Source: Moraxellaceae bacterium (lineage in GTDB: Bacteria > Pseudomonadota > Gammaproteobacteria > Pseudomonadales > Moraxellaceae). Taken from it: a DNA stretch of 8,038 nucleotides. A model generated the notes under the pieces. That model did not search any database. It was given only the letters and a program-made list of their open reading frames with translations, and was not told the origin of the DNA. The position numbers and the translations under genes were made by a program. The stretch is taken from assembly GCA_030684415.1 (NCBI GenBank), contig JAUXNL010000371.1, positions 1 through 8,038 on the forward strand. Reading direction: 5' to 3'. Below, piece after piece: positions 1 through 6,973 of this stretch; positions within the stretch are counted from its first letter, which is position 1, and each line of letters opens with the position of its first letter.

Positions 1-661
1 TGGGAATCCGGCACACCTCCAGCGGAATGTTGACCCTGAAGCGTTGCGCTGAAAACTCACAAGTTCCGGCAAGGTACTGGCTATAGCGCTCCAGGTAGTC
101 CGGCGGGTCATGGGTAAAACAGATATGGGCCTCGGTTAAAGGCCGGCCAATAATGAATTCGGCGCACTCAAACAGCACAGTCATGCAGCATTCAGACAGG
201 GCGCGATGCACCTCGGGATTGAGGGCGATATCAAAATCAATATGGCACTCGACCTGCTCCAGACTGGTTTTAAGGCTTAAATGGACAAAACTGAGACGGG
301 TCGGGACAAAACTCTGAAAAGCCGTCAGCACCCGCAACAAATCGGGGCTGCTGTTGGCCAGGAAGCCCATCACGCCATGCGTGGCCGGGATCAGCCGCCG
401 CCCCAGACGCAAACCGAAGTCGGCATGGCTGGATAACTGCAGGCCGTTATGCAGAATCTGGATTTGCTGGCGCGCCGTCAGCAACGTGTCGTCGCGCATG
501 AACTGCTCGACGCTTAACCCGGTGAACTTCAAGAGCTTAGGCAAATCCCTGATTTGCAATTCCAGCTCACGACCAATCAGACGCGAATAGTTGGACGGGA
601 TACTCGCCACATCCTCATCCGCCAAGAGCTGGCCGGCCGCACTCGTCTGACCATCCATCAT
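1..661 (-). CDS. AraC-family transcriptional regulator, C-terminus cut by window edge
   Basis: This is an open minus-strand frame of 220 codons running off the left edge. The start is the first of two tandem ATGs (659-661), chosen because GGGGGA lies six bases upstream. The visible protein matches the N-terminal effector-binding domain of AraC regulators of the Arabinose_bd (PF12625) type. Its signature is the segment around residues 83-101 (GLRLGRRLIPATHGVMGFL), followed by a region with SPDLLRVL. The usual C-terminal AraC helix-turn-helix would lie beyond position 1 and is not seen. The gene is divergent from the ferredoxin-P450-reductase operon, the usual place for the regulator of CYP153 clusters. 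I infer that it activates that operon in response to an alkane or an oxidised derivative. The family call is strong; the inducer is unknown. Confidence 0.9.
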   Translation of the reverse strand, partial: MMDGQTSAAGQLLADEDVASIPSNYSRLIGRELELQIRDLPKLLKFTGLSVEQFMRDDTLLTARQQIQILHNGLQLSSHADFGLRLGRRLIPATHGVMGFLANSSPDLLRVLTAFQSFVPTRLSFVHLSLKTSLEQVECHIDFDIALNPEVHRALSECCMTVLFECAEFIIGRPLTEAHICFTHDPPDYLERYSQYLAGTCEFSAQRFRVNIPLEVCRIP

Positions 662-704
662 TTGCCATCCCCCAGCCTCAACCGCCTGAATTCATCGATC
701 GGAG

Positions 705-739
705 TGTCTTATAATGACTCCCTGTTGTCCAGAAATGAC
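705..739 (+). promoter_or_regulatory. Candidate AraC-type operator: two direct repeats 21 bp apart
   Basis: TGTCTTATAATGAC (705-718) and TGTCCAGAAATGAC (726-739) share 10 of 14 positions, in the pattern TGTC-N4-AATGAC. They are offset by exactly 21 bp, two helical turns. AraC-family proteins typically bind such same-face direct repeats as dimers. The pair lies between the divergent AraC-family gene and the ferredoxin gene. A weaker third TGTC element begins at 756. The repeat and spacing are seen directly; the binding protein is inferred. Confidence 0.55.
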
Positions 740-767
740 CTATTTCGGATTGCATTGTCTGCATATT
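735..767 (+). promoter_or_regulatory. Possible activator-dependent promoter of the ferredoxin-P450 operon
   Basis: CATATT at 762-767 matches the -10 consensus at four of six positions. The -35 region 17 bp upstream (739-744) is poor and abuts the second operator repeat. This resembles class II activation by AraC proteins, which overlap or replace a weak -35. A perfect TATAAT (710-715) lies inside the first repeat and is an alternative. A start near 775 would leave a leader of about 70 bases before the ferredoxin. This is a geometric guess only. Confidence 0.25.
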
Positions 768-846
768 TTTCAGCCTGACTGATCGACATATCGATACTTT
801 GGGGCGGCATGTCTTTTGCCATCAACAAGTTAGTGGAGAGCTATTC

Positions 847-1167
847 ATGGGCAACATAACCTTCATCGAGCATGACGGCACGCAACATCCGGTTGAACTG
901 GAGGCGGGCAAATCGCTGATGCAGATCGCGATGGACAACTGCGTGCCCGGCATCGACGCGGATTGCGGTGGCGAATGCGCCTGCGGCACCTGCCATGTCA
1001 TCGTGGACAGCGCCTGGCTGAACGTGGCGGGCAAGGCTGGTGACGAAGAGTTGCAGATGCTGGAAATGACCCCCGAGAAAAAACCGGCCTCGCGCTTGTC
1101 CTGCCAGATCATGGCCACCGACGCCATGGACGGCATGATCATCCATCTGCCGGAATTCCAGATGTAA
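847..1167 (+). CDS. [2Fe-2S] ferredoxin, adrenodoxin/putidaredoxin type, P450 redox partner
   Basis: This 106-residue cytoplasmic electron carrier would pass single electrons from the flavoprotein reductase to the P450 encoded downstream. Cluster ligands are Cys40, Cys46, Cys49 and Cys86. The spacing C-x5-C-x2-C-x36-C is that of adrenodoxin-type ferredoxins, with the core CGGECACGTCHV at 40-51. Cys32 and Cys44 are extra cysteines. The ATG at 847 was chosen over the in-frame TTG at 799 because GGAG (835-838) precedes it by eight bases and the protein then has normal family length. It is the first gene of the operon, separated from the P450 gene by 62 bp that contain a hairpin. The low-potential vertebrate-type call and the P450 partnership rest on motif and neighbourhood. 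Confidence 0.96.
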   Translation: MGNITFIEHDGTQHPVELEAGKSLMQIAMDNCVPGIDADCGGECACGTCHVIVDSAWLNVAGKAGDEELQMLEMTPEKKPASRLSCQIMATDAMDGMIIHLPEFQM

Positions 1168-1170
1168 TTG

Positions 1171-1193
1171 ACCCATCACGATGCGTGACGGGT
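1171..1193 (+). promoter_or_regulatory. Intercistronic hairpin between the ferredoxin and P450 genes
   Basis: ACCCATCACG (1171-1180) can pair with CGTGACGGGT (1184-1193) around a three-base ATG loop, giving nine pairs and one A-C mismatch. It starts three bases after the ferredoxin stop codon. No T-run follows, so it is not a standard intrinsic terminator. It could protect the 3' end of the ferredoxin message or allow partial termination, giving more ferredoxin than P450. The structure is read from sequence; the role is inferred. Confidence 0.45.
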
Positions 1194-1229
1194 TCCCATA
1201 AGCCAACACTCTGCCAAGGTTGAAAAATC

Positions 1230-2696
1230 ATGAGCCTGCTGAAAACCGCCTTCGACAAAGCGTCTTCGACCTTCGCCGAGTTGAACGAAAAAGTCCCCGC
1301 CATCCAGAAGGCATCAGACTTTGTGGTCGATACGGTCTCGGCCAATGTCCCCGCACCGATTTTGATCAAGGGCGTCAAGACCTTCCAATCCGTCAAGCAT
1401 GCGGTATTGCAAACCAAGCCTTTTGAAGAGTTTATCGAACAGCCTATCCCCGATGTCATGAGCCTGAAGCTTGAAGAGATCGATGTCAGTAATCCCTTCC
1501 TGTACAAGCAGAAAAAGTGGCAGTCCTACTTCAAGCGCCTGCGCGACGAGTGTCCGGTGCATTACCAGAAGAGCAGCCCCTTTGGCCCGTTCTGGTCCGT
1601 CACCCGCTATGAAGACATTGTTTTTGTCGACAAGAACCATGACCTGTTCTCGGCCGAACCGGCCATCATTATTGGCCAGACCCCCGAAGGCTTGCCGGCG
1701 AAGATGTTCATTGCCATGGACCCGCCAAAACACGACAAGCAACGGCAGGCTGTTCAGGATGTGGTGGCGCCCAAAAACCTGAAGGAACTGGAATCGCTGA
1801 TTCGCTCCCGAACGCAGAGTGTGCTGGACGAACTGCCGGTCAACCAGCCCTTTGACTGGGTGCAAAAAGTCTCCATCGAACTGACCACACGCATGCTGGC
1901 CACACTGTTCGATTTCCCTTATGAGAAACGCCAAAATCTCGTTTACTGGTCCGACGCCATGGCCTCCTTCCCGCAGGCGACCGGCGGCCCGGGCCTCGGT
2001 TTCGATGAGTTTTTTGATACGGCGATTGATATGACCAGGCAGTTCTCGGAGCTTTGGCACCAGAAGGCCGCCCAGAAAGCCGCCGGCATGCCGATGGGCT
2101 ACGACGTGATGAGCATGCTAGTCTATTCCAAGGATACCGAGGACCTGATCCGCAAACCCATGGAATTCATGGGCAATCTGGCGCTGCTGATTATCGGGGG
2201 CAACGACACCACGCGTAACTCCATGTCAGGCGGATTGTATGCCCTGAACCTGTTCCCCAACGAGTTCGTCAAGCTGAAACAAAACCCCGGCCTGATTCCC
2301 AACATGGTGTCGGAGATCATCCGCTGGCAAACCCCGCTGGCCTACATGCGTCGCATTGCCAAGCAGGACGTGGAGCTGAACGGCCAGCTGATCCGCAAGG
2401 GCGACAAGGTGGTGATGTGGTATGTCTCGGGCAACCGCGACGAACGCGCCATCGAGCAGCCGGATGAATTCATCATTGACCGCAAGGGCGCGCGCAACCA
2501 TATGTCCTTCGGCTTTGGCGTCCATCGCTGCATGGGCAATCGTCTGGCGGAATTGCAGCTGCGCATCCTGTGGGAAGAGTTGCTGGCCCGTTTCGAGAAT
2601 ATTGAAGTCCTCGGCGAACCGGAAATCGTCCAGTCCAACTTTGTGCGGGGCTACAGCAAGATGATGGTCAAACTCACCGCCAAAACGACAGGCTGA
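1230..2696 (+). CDS. cyp153: Cytochrome P450, CYP153A-type alkane/fatty-acid terminal hydroxylase
   Basis: This 488-residue soluble bacterial P450 is predicted to insert one oxygen atom at the terminal carbon of medium-chain alkanes or fatty acids. Motifs in order are the oxygen-activating I-helix GGNDTTRN (323-330), the K-helix ExxR (Glu362-Arg365) and the heme loop FGFGVHRCMG (427-436), with Cys434 as axial ligand. Segments such as DVSNPFLY (85-92), FIAMDPPKHD (160-169) and RNSMSGGL (329-336) are characteristic of CYP153. From memory it most resembles the Marinobacter enzyme CYP153A33. About 70 residues precede the conserved core, as in that enzyme. AAGG (1216-1219) is a modest ribosome site. 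The flanking ferredoxin and reductase complete the class I chain. Family assignment is firm; chain-length preference cannot be read. Confidence 0.96.
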   Translation: MSLLKTAFDKASSTFAELNEKVPAIQKASDFVVDTVSANVPAPILIKGVKTFQSVKHAVLQTKPFEEFIEQPIPDVMSLKLEEIDVSNPFLYKQKKWQSYFKRLRDECPVHYQKSSPFGPFWSVTRYEDIVFVDKNHDLFSAEPAIIIGQTPEGLPAKMFIAMDPPKHDKQRQAVQDVVAPKNLKELESLIRSRTQSVLDELPVNQPFDWVQKVSIELTTRMLATLFDFPYEKRQNLVYWSDAMASFPQATGGPGLGFDEFFDTAIDMTRQFSELWHQKAAQKAAGMPMGYDVMSMLVYSKDTEDLIRKPMEFMGNLALLIIGGNDTTRNSMSGGLYALNLFPNEFVKLKQNPGLIPNMVSEIIRWQTPLAYMRRIAKQDVELNGQLIRKGDKVVMWYVSGNRDERAIEQPDEFIIDRKGARNHMSFGFGVHRCMGNRLAELQLRILWEELLARFENIEVLGEPEIVQSNFVRGYSKMMVKLTAKTTG

Positions 2697-2702
2697 GCCG
2701 CC

Positions 2703-3929
2703 ATGACCGCCCACACCGCTGTGATCATTGGCGCCAGCCATGCCGCCGCCCAGCTCTCCGCCAGCCTGCGCCTGGAAGGCTGGGACGGCGACATTTTGGT
2801 AGTGGGCGACGAGCCGTATCTGCCGTACCAGCATCCGCCCCTGTCGAAGACCTTTTTGTCGGGGGACAAGACCGTGGCGGACCTGTATATCCGGCCCGCC
2901 GCGTTCTATGAGAAGAACAATATCCGCTTCCGTCAGGCCCGAGTCACGGCCATCGACCGCGCACAGCAACGCCTGACGCTGGACGATGGCGCCGTGCTGG
3001 CCTACGCCAAGCTGGCGTTGTGCATGGGCGCGCGCGTCCGCAAGGCCGGTCTGCCGGGCGAGGCCCTGGCCGGGGTGCATTACTTGCGGACCATTGCCGA
3101 CGTGCAGGGCATCCAGCCGTCTGTGGTCGCCGGCAAGCGGGCGGTGATTATCGGCGGGGGCTATATCGGCCTGGAAACCGCCGCCTCGCTGCGCAAGCAA
3201 GGCATGGAGGTGGTGGTGCTGGAAATGGCCGACCGCATCCTGCAACGGGTGACTGCCCCCGAATTGTCGGCGTTCTACAGCCGCATTCACCACGAGGAAG
3301 GCGTGAGTATCCATACCGGCATCGTGGTGACGGCGCTGGAGGGTAACGCGCGGGTGGAGCGGGTGCGGTGCGCCAACGGCGTCGACTTCCCGGCGGATCT
3401 GGTGATCATCGGCGTGGGGGTAGTGCCCAATGTTGAACTGGCCCAAGCCGCCGGAATTGCGGTGGATAACGGCATCACGGTGGATGAATTCGCCCGCACC
3501 AACGACCCGCATATCGTCGCAGCGGGCGATTGCGCCAATCACTTCAATGCCATTTACCAGCGCCGCATGCGCCTGGAGTCGGTGCCCAATGCCGCCGATC
3601 AGGCCAAGGCGGCGGCCGCCTCGCTGTGCGGCCTGAAAAAAGCCTATCAGAGCCTGCCGTGGTTCTGGTCGGACCAGTACGACCTGAAGCTGCAGATTGC
3701 CGGCCTAAGTCAAGGCTACGATCAAGTAGTCATGCGAGGTGATCCGGACAGCGGCCGCAGTTTTGCTGCTTTTTACCTGAAGAACGGCCAGTTAATTGCA
3801 GCGGACTGCATCAACCGCCCACAGGAATTCCTGCTGGCGAAAAAAATTATCGCGGATAAGGTAGCCGTAGATGCTCACTGCCTGGCTGACGAAACGATTG
3901 CGGTAAAAGCGCTGCTCGAGGTGGCCTGA
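2703..3929 (+). CDS. NADH-dependent ferredoxin reductase (putidaredoxin reductase-like)
   Basis: This FAD flavoprotein of 408 residues takes electrons from NAD(P)H and passes them to the [2Fe-2S] ferredoxin. An N-terminal dinucleotide fold carries GASHAA (10-15). The family motif RPxxFY is at 64-69. A second nucleotide fold has GGGYIG (151-156), with an acidic Glu174 near the end of the following strand, consistent with NADH rather than NADPH. The second FAD motif TNDPHIVAAGDCA is at 266-278. A C-terminal interface region contains PWFWSDQYD (319-327), typical of reductases serving P450, Rieske and rubredoxin systems. The start lies six bases after the P450 stop with only AGG upstream, so translational coupling is likely. 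It is the last gene of the operon and converges on the thioesterase gene. Confidence 0.95.
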   Translation: MTAHTAVIIGASHAAAQLSASLRLEGWDGDILVVGDEPYLPYQHPPLSKTFLSGDKTVADLYIRPAAFYEKNNIRFRQARVTAIDRAQQRLTLDDGAVLAYAKLALCMGARVRKAGLPGEALAGVHYLRTIADVQGIQPSVVAGKRAVIIGGGYIGLETAASLRKQGMEVVVLEMADRILQRVTAPELSAFYSRIHHEEGVSIHTGIVVTALEGNARVERVRCANGVDFPADLVIIGVGVVPNVELAQAAGIAVDNGITVDEFARTNDPHIVAAGDCANHFNAIYQRRMRLESVPNAADQAKAAAASLCGLKKAYQSLPWFWSDQYDLKLQIAGLSQGYDQVVMRGDPDSGRSFAAFYLKNGQLIAADCINRPQEFLLAKKIIADKVAVDAHCLADETIAVKALLEVA

Positions 3930-3974
3930 GCGAGCCGAGCAGGACACGGAACCTGTTTGGCTATCCTCCAACAG
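3914..3974. other. Convergent intergenic region with two weak hairpins
   Basis: The two operons end tail to tail with 55 bp between stop codons. GCTCGAGG (3914-3921) pairs with CCTGAGC (3925-3931) with one bulged base, overlapping the reductase stop codon. CTGTTTGG (3953-3960) pairs with CCAACAG (3968-3974), also with one bulge. Neither is followed by a T-run on either strand, so no strong intrinsic terminator is visible. Termination may depend on Rho or on transcript convergence. Confidence 0.25.
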
Positions 3975-3984
3975 CACGCAGGCT

Positions 3985-4392
3985 TCAGACGATTCGGTAA
4001 ATCATCGATCCGCTTGCCACCGCCTTACCATCGGCATCGACAATGTCCACATCACAAAACACCAGATCCTTTCCGCGTCGCCGGACGATGCCCGTCGCCA
4101 GGATGTCCTTCCCGACCGCGGCCGACAGATAATTGATCGTGAGACTCACCGTAGCAGCCTTTACACCGCGTGAGACATCGTGGCCAGACCAGGCGGCAAG
4201 CGCTCCGGTCAAGTCGAGCAGGCTGCTCATGACGCCGCCATGCAATGCTTCGCCACCCCCCACCAAGTCATGGCGGAACGGGACCTTGACGGTGACCCTG
4301 TCGGGGACAAGATCAACGATCTCGATCCCCAACAGTTTCTGAAACGGAACATTGGGGTACGCTGCGACCAGCGCCTCCACAAACTCGCTCAT
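3985..4392 (-). CDS. Hotdog-fold acyl-CoA thioesterase, PaaI-like
   Basis: This small cytoplasmic protein of 135 residues is predicted to hydrolyse acyl- or aryl-CoA thioesters. The hotdog signature HGGVMSSLLDLTGALAAW (51-68) is clear, with Asp60 in the helix position that often supplies the catalytic acid. A later segment, VSLTINYLSAAVGKDILATG (82-101), fits the second half of the single-domain fold. The start at 4392 was preferred to the ATG ten codons upstream because an excellent AAGGAGAT lies just ahead of it. It follows the flavin monooxygenase by 102 bp on the same strand and is probably the last gene of that operon. There it may release free acids or recover CoA during aliphatic oxidation. 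The natural substrate is unknown. Confidence 0.9.
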   Translation of the reverse strand: MSEFVEALVAAYPNVPFQKLLGIEIVDLVPDRVTVKVPFRHDLVGGGEALHGGVMSSLLDLTGALAAWSGHDVSRGVKAATVSLTINYLSAAVGKDILATGIVRRRGKDLVFCDVDIVDADGKAVASGSMIYRIV

Positions 4393-4442
4393 ATAATCTC
4401 CTTCGGGAATGAGCCTGCTCAATCAAGGCAGCGTACCTGCCG

Positions 4443-4471
4443 GGGGCTGCCACCAGGGCAAAGGTAGCCCC
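4443..4471 (-). other. Intercistronic hairpin upstream of the thioesterase gene
   Basis: GGGGCT (4443-4448) and AGCCCC (4466-4471) are perfect inverted repeats in the 102-bp gap between the monooxygenase stop and the thioesterase start, and the stem may extend with ACC/GGT. No T-run follows on the minus strand. It could be a processing or partial-termination element. The thioesterase has its own strong ribosome site after it. Confidence 0.3.
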
Positions 4472-4494
4472 ACAGCGCCCTCTAATGCCTGCCC

Positions 4495-6018
4495 TCACGA
4501 GGCGATCGCGGCCCGCCTCGTGTCTGCTGCGGGCACCTGCGGCCTGCCGAACTGCATCGCGCCATCATCGACCTTGCCACGACGAATCATGTTCATGTCG
4601 AGGGCATAGTTCTGGAACAGCCTCCACGGCACCTTGTCGCCCTGCCCAGGCAGGCGGTCGGCGGCGCGCTGGAAATAGCCTGAGGTCATGTCAAGATACG
4701 GCATTCGCTTGACGGAAGTATCGTTCACGCGCGGCACGCATATCTTCGTGCCGGTCTTGTCCATGTGCTTGAGCAGACGGCACACGTATTCGGCGATTAG
4801 ATCCGCCTTCAACGTCCATGAGGCATTGGTGTAGCCCATGGTGTTGGAAAGATTCGGCAGGTCGCTGAACATCATGCCTTTGTAATTTAGTGCCCGGGCG
4901 GCCTGAAAGGGCTCGCCATCGACAATGAACTCGGCTCCCCCGAAGAGCTGCAGCTCGAGGCCGGTGGCACAGACGACAATGTCTGCCTCGAGCTCCTGCC
5001 CACTCTTCAGCCTGATGCCCTGCGCGGTGAAGCGATCGATATGATCGGTGACCACCGACGCCTTGCCCACTTTCAGGGCCTTGAACATGTCGCCGTTCGG
5101 CACCGCACAAAGGCGCTGATCCCAGGGCTTGTAGCTCGGCGTGAAGTGCTTCATGTCGACGTTCTTGCCCACCTGCGCCCGCACCTGCGCCAGCAGCATG
5201 CGCCGGACCGCCAACGGGCGCGAACGCGACAGCTTGAACATTCCCGCAGTCAGCGCAATATTGCGCGTGCGGCCGATGCGGTAGACGAGCATTTCGGGCA
5301 GCACCCGGCGCATGGCCTGCGAGAGCAGATCCCTCTGTGGCACGCTAAGAACGTAGGTGGGAGAGCGTTGCAGCATGGTGACGTGTGCGGCCTTGTCGGT
5401 CATGGCCGGGACTATGGTAATAGCCGTCGCGCCCGAGCCCACCACCACGACCTTCTTGCCCGCATAATCGAGGTCCTTGGGCCAGAACTGCGGCAAGACG
5501 AACCGGCCCTTGTACTTCGCCACATCCTTGAACTCCGGCACGTACCCTTTATCGTAATTGTAGTAGCCGGAGCACATCATCAAGAAATTGCAGGTATAGG
5601 TCTCTGTGGCATCGCCCCGCTTTGGCTCGCTGCCGGCCTCATAGTCGCCGACCCGCGTTTCCACGGTCCACAACGCCGTCTCGCTCGACCACGACGCCCT
5701 GATGACCTTGCGCCCGAAACGGATATGCCGGTCGATGCCGTTTTCGCAGGCAGTTTGACGCACGTAATCCCGGATCTTGGGGCCGTCGGCGATGATCTGG
5801 GTGTCTGTCCACGGTTTGAAATTAAAGCCGAGGGTGAACATGTCGGAATCGGACCGGATGCCCGGGTAACGAAAGATATCCCAGGTTCCGCCAATGGCGG
5901 CACGGCGCTCGAGGATGGCATAGCTCTTCCCCGGGCACTTGCTCTGCAAGTGGTAGGCGGCGCTGATGCCGGAGATGCCGGCGCCTACGATGAGTACATC
6001 AACGTGGTTGTTTGTCAT
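4495..6018 (-). CDS. AlmA-like flavin-containing monooxygenase (Baeyer-Villiger family)
   Basis: This predicted FAD- and NADPH-dependent monooxygenase has 507 residues. The N-terminal FAD fold carries GAGISG (12-17), then GGTW (43-46) and FRYPGIRSDSDM (49-60). The NADP fold carries GSGATA (194-199) with QRSPTYV (217-223), and CATG is at 350-353. The C-terminal part (QNYALDMN, 469-476, and DDGAMQF, 484-490) resembles AlmA, the long-chain alkane monooxygenase family of Acinetobacter and Alcanivorax. An oddity is that the fingerprint FxGxxxHxxxW reads Y169-x-G-x3-Leu175-x3-W179, so the central histidine is absent. ATG at 6018 was chosen because the FAD motif follows at the usual distance; the longer open frame upstream overlaps the neighbouring gene. 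The ribosome site is weak (GAGAGAA), suggesting coupling to the preceding gene 17 bp away. The substrate could be an alkane, ketone or other aliphatic. Confidence 0.92.
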   Translation of the reverse strand: MTNNHVDVLIVGAGISGISAAYHLQSKCPGKSYAILERRAAIGGTWDIFRYPGIRSDSDMFTLGFNFKPWTDTQIIADGPKIRDYVRQTACENGIDRHIRFGRKVIRASWSSETALWTVETRVGDYEAGSEPKRGDATETYTCNFLMMCSGYYNYDKGYVPEFKDVAKYKGRFVLPQFWPKDLDYAGKKVVVVGSGATAITIVPAMTDKAAHVTMLQRSPTYVLSVPQRDLLSQAMRRVLPEMLVYRIGRTRNIALTAGMFKLSRSRPLAVRRMLLAQVRAQVGKNVDMKHFTPSYKPWDQRLCAVPNGDMFKALKVGKASVVTDHIDRFTAQGIRLKSGQELEADIVVCATGLELQLFGGAEFIVDGEPFQAARALNYKGMMFSDLPNLSNTMGYTNASWTLKADLIAEYVCRLLKHMDKTGTKICVPRVNDTSVKRMPYLDMTSGYFQRAADRLPGQGDKVPWRLFQNYALDMNMIRRGKVDDGAMQFGRPQVPAADTRRAAIAS

Positions 6019-6035
6019 TGCAGTCAGCCGTTCTC

Positions 6036-6941
6036 TCAATGTACCGCCGCTTCCATGACGGCAGAGCGATTCTTGAAGTAGGTGTTCAGAAAGCCGTTGT
6101 CGCCAAACATGGCCTTTGCCCACTTTGCCTCGAGCGCGCTGGTGTCGTGCTGCGCAGGATGGAAGTGCTTGGCAAGGAACAGCGGCAATTTCGGCAGAAT
6201 GCCTGTGACAAAGCCTCGGCGGCCGAACAGGAGGTTCAATCCCTTGCCGATGTCCGTGACGTCGCTGGCCTTGCCCTCTCGCGCCACCAACCACGCCCAG
6301 CTCAGGAACACAGCGGGCACCAGCGTGACAACCACGGCCGCGGCGGCGGCTGTGCGCTCGATACGCGAGTTGCCTACGAGTTCGTAAACATCGTAAGCAA
6401 CCGCCTTGTGCTCGAGCTCCTCGAACGCGTGCCACTGCCAGAGCTTGATCATCTCCGGATCAGCCCTTTCAGCGAACTGCGGGTTCTCAAGGAGCTCCTC
6501 GGCAAGCAACGCGGTGAAGTGTTCCATGAACGTCGTGGCCGCGATCTGGGTGCTCTTCGGCAGGCGCTCCAGCAGGCCAAGCCCCAGTTTCACGGCAGCC
6601 ACCGGAAAGCGCAGGTCAATGCCGCGCTGCTCGAGCAGCGCATTGAGCCTGTCATGCTCGCGCCCGTGGATTGCCTCCTGCCCCATGAAACCGGATACCT
6701 GATCCTTCAGCCGGACGTCCTGGACGAGGTCACGATAATTCCTTACGGAATCCATGAAGAAGCGCTCGCCTGGAGGAAACCAGCTCGACAGCATGGCGAA
6801 GAACAAGGTGGCCGTAGCGTTGTCATCGTAGAAGTAGCGACTGGTGGCATCCATGCGGAAATCCATCTGCCGGGGCGGGATGCCGACGCGGGCTCCGGCA
6901 GGCTGGCGGCGAGTGGCTTTCGTGGTGGTTTCTTCAATCAT
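6036..6941 (-). CDS. PF10118-like predicted metal-dependent protein, ferritin-type helical fold
   Basis: This protein of 301 residues resembles the proteobacterial and actinobacterial family annotated as predicted metal-dependent hydrolase (PF10118). Its acidic and histidine residues are arranged as in ferritin-like diiron proteins: Glu59, Glu89-x2-His92 with His96, Glu140-His141, Glu148, then His171 and Glu175-x2-His178. A hydrophobic stretch at about 197-219 looks like one transmembrane or membrane-associated helix, so it may sit on the inner membrane. The ATG at 6941 was chosen because GGGAG precedes it by eight bases; the frame open further upstream is not protein-like. It is the first gene of an operon with the AlmA-like monooxygenase, 17 bp away. 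No reaction is established for the family as far as I know. The hydrolase label should be treated as provisional; an oxidative role is possible. Confidence 0.85.
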   Translation of the reverse strand: MIEETTTKATRRQPAGARVGIPPRQMDFRMDATSRYFYDDNATATLFFAMLSSWFPPGERFFMDSVRNYRDLVQDVRLKDQVSGFMGQEAIHGREHDRLNALLEQRGIDLRFPVAAVKLGLGLLERLPKSTQIAATTFMEHFTALLAEELLENPQFAERADPEMIKLWQWHAFEELEHKAVAYDVYELVGNSRIERTAAAAAVVVTLVPAVFLSWAWLVAREGKASDVTDIGKGLNLLFGRRGFVTGILPKLPLFLAKHFHPAQHDTSALEAKWAKAMFGDNGFLNTYFKNRSAVMEAAVH

Positions 6942-6973
6942 GAGGGGTACTCCCGTTGTAATTGCGCGGCAAT

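Noticed and set aside
354..778. Two short plus-strand frames (78 and 74 codons) in and beyond the AraC gene
   Set aside because: They overlap the AraC-family gene in antisense, with unremarkable composition and no homology seen; the second merely runs on into the regulatory spacer.
782..795. Small inverted repeat ATCGA-N4-TCGAT upstream of the ferredoxin
   Set aside because: The arms are only five bases, the size expected by chance; the 21-bp direct repeat is the stronger regulatory signal.
2226..3542. Long minus-strand open frame (438 codons) opposite the P450 and reductase genes
   Set aside because: It is antisense to two well-supported genes, rich in His/Gln/Gly/Arg from reverse-complement codon bias, and shows no recognisable domain or ribosome site.
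6019..6435. N-terminal extension of the flavin monooxygenase frame upstream of 6018
   Set aside because: It would overlap the PF10118-like gene out of frame. The FAD-binding strand begins just after the ATG at 6018, as in family members.
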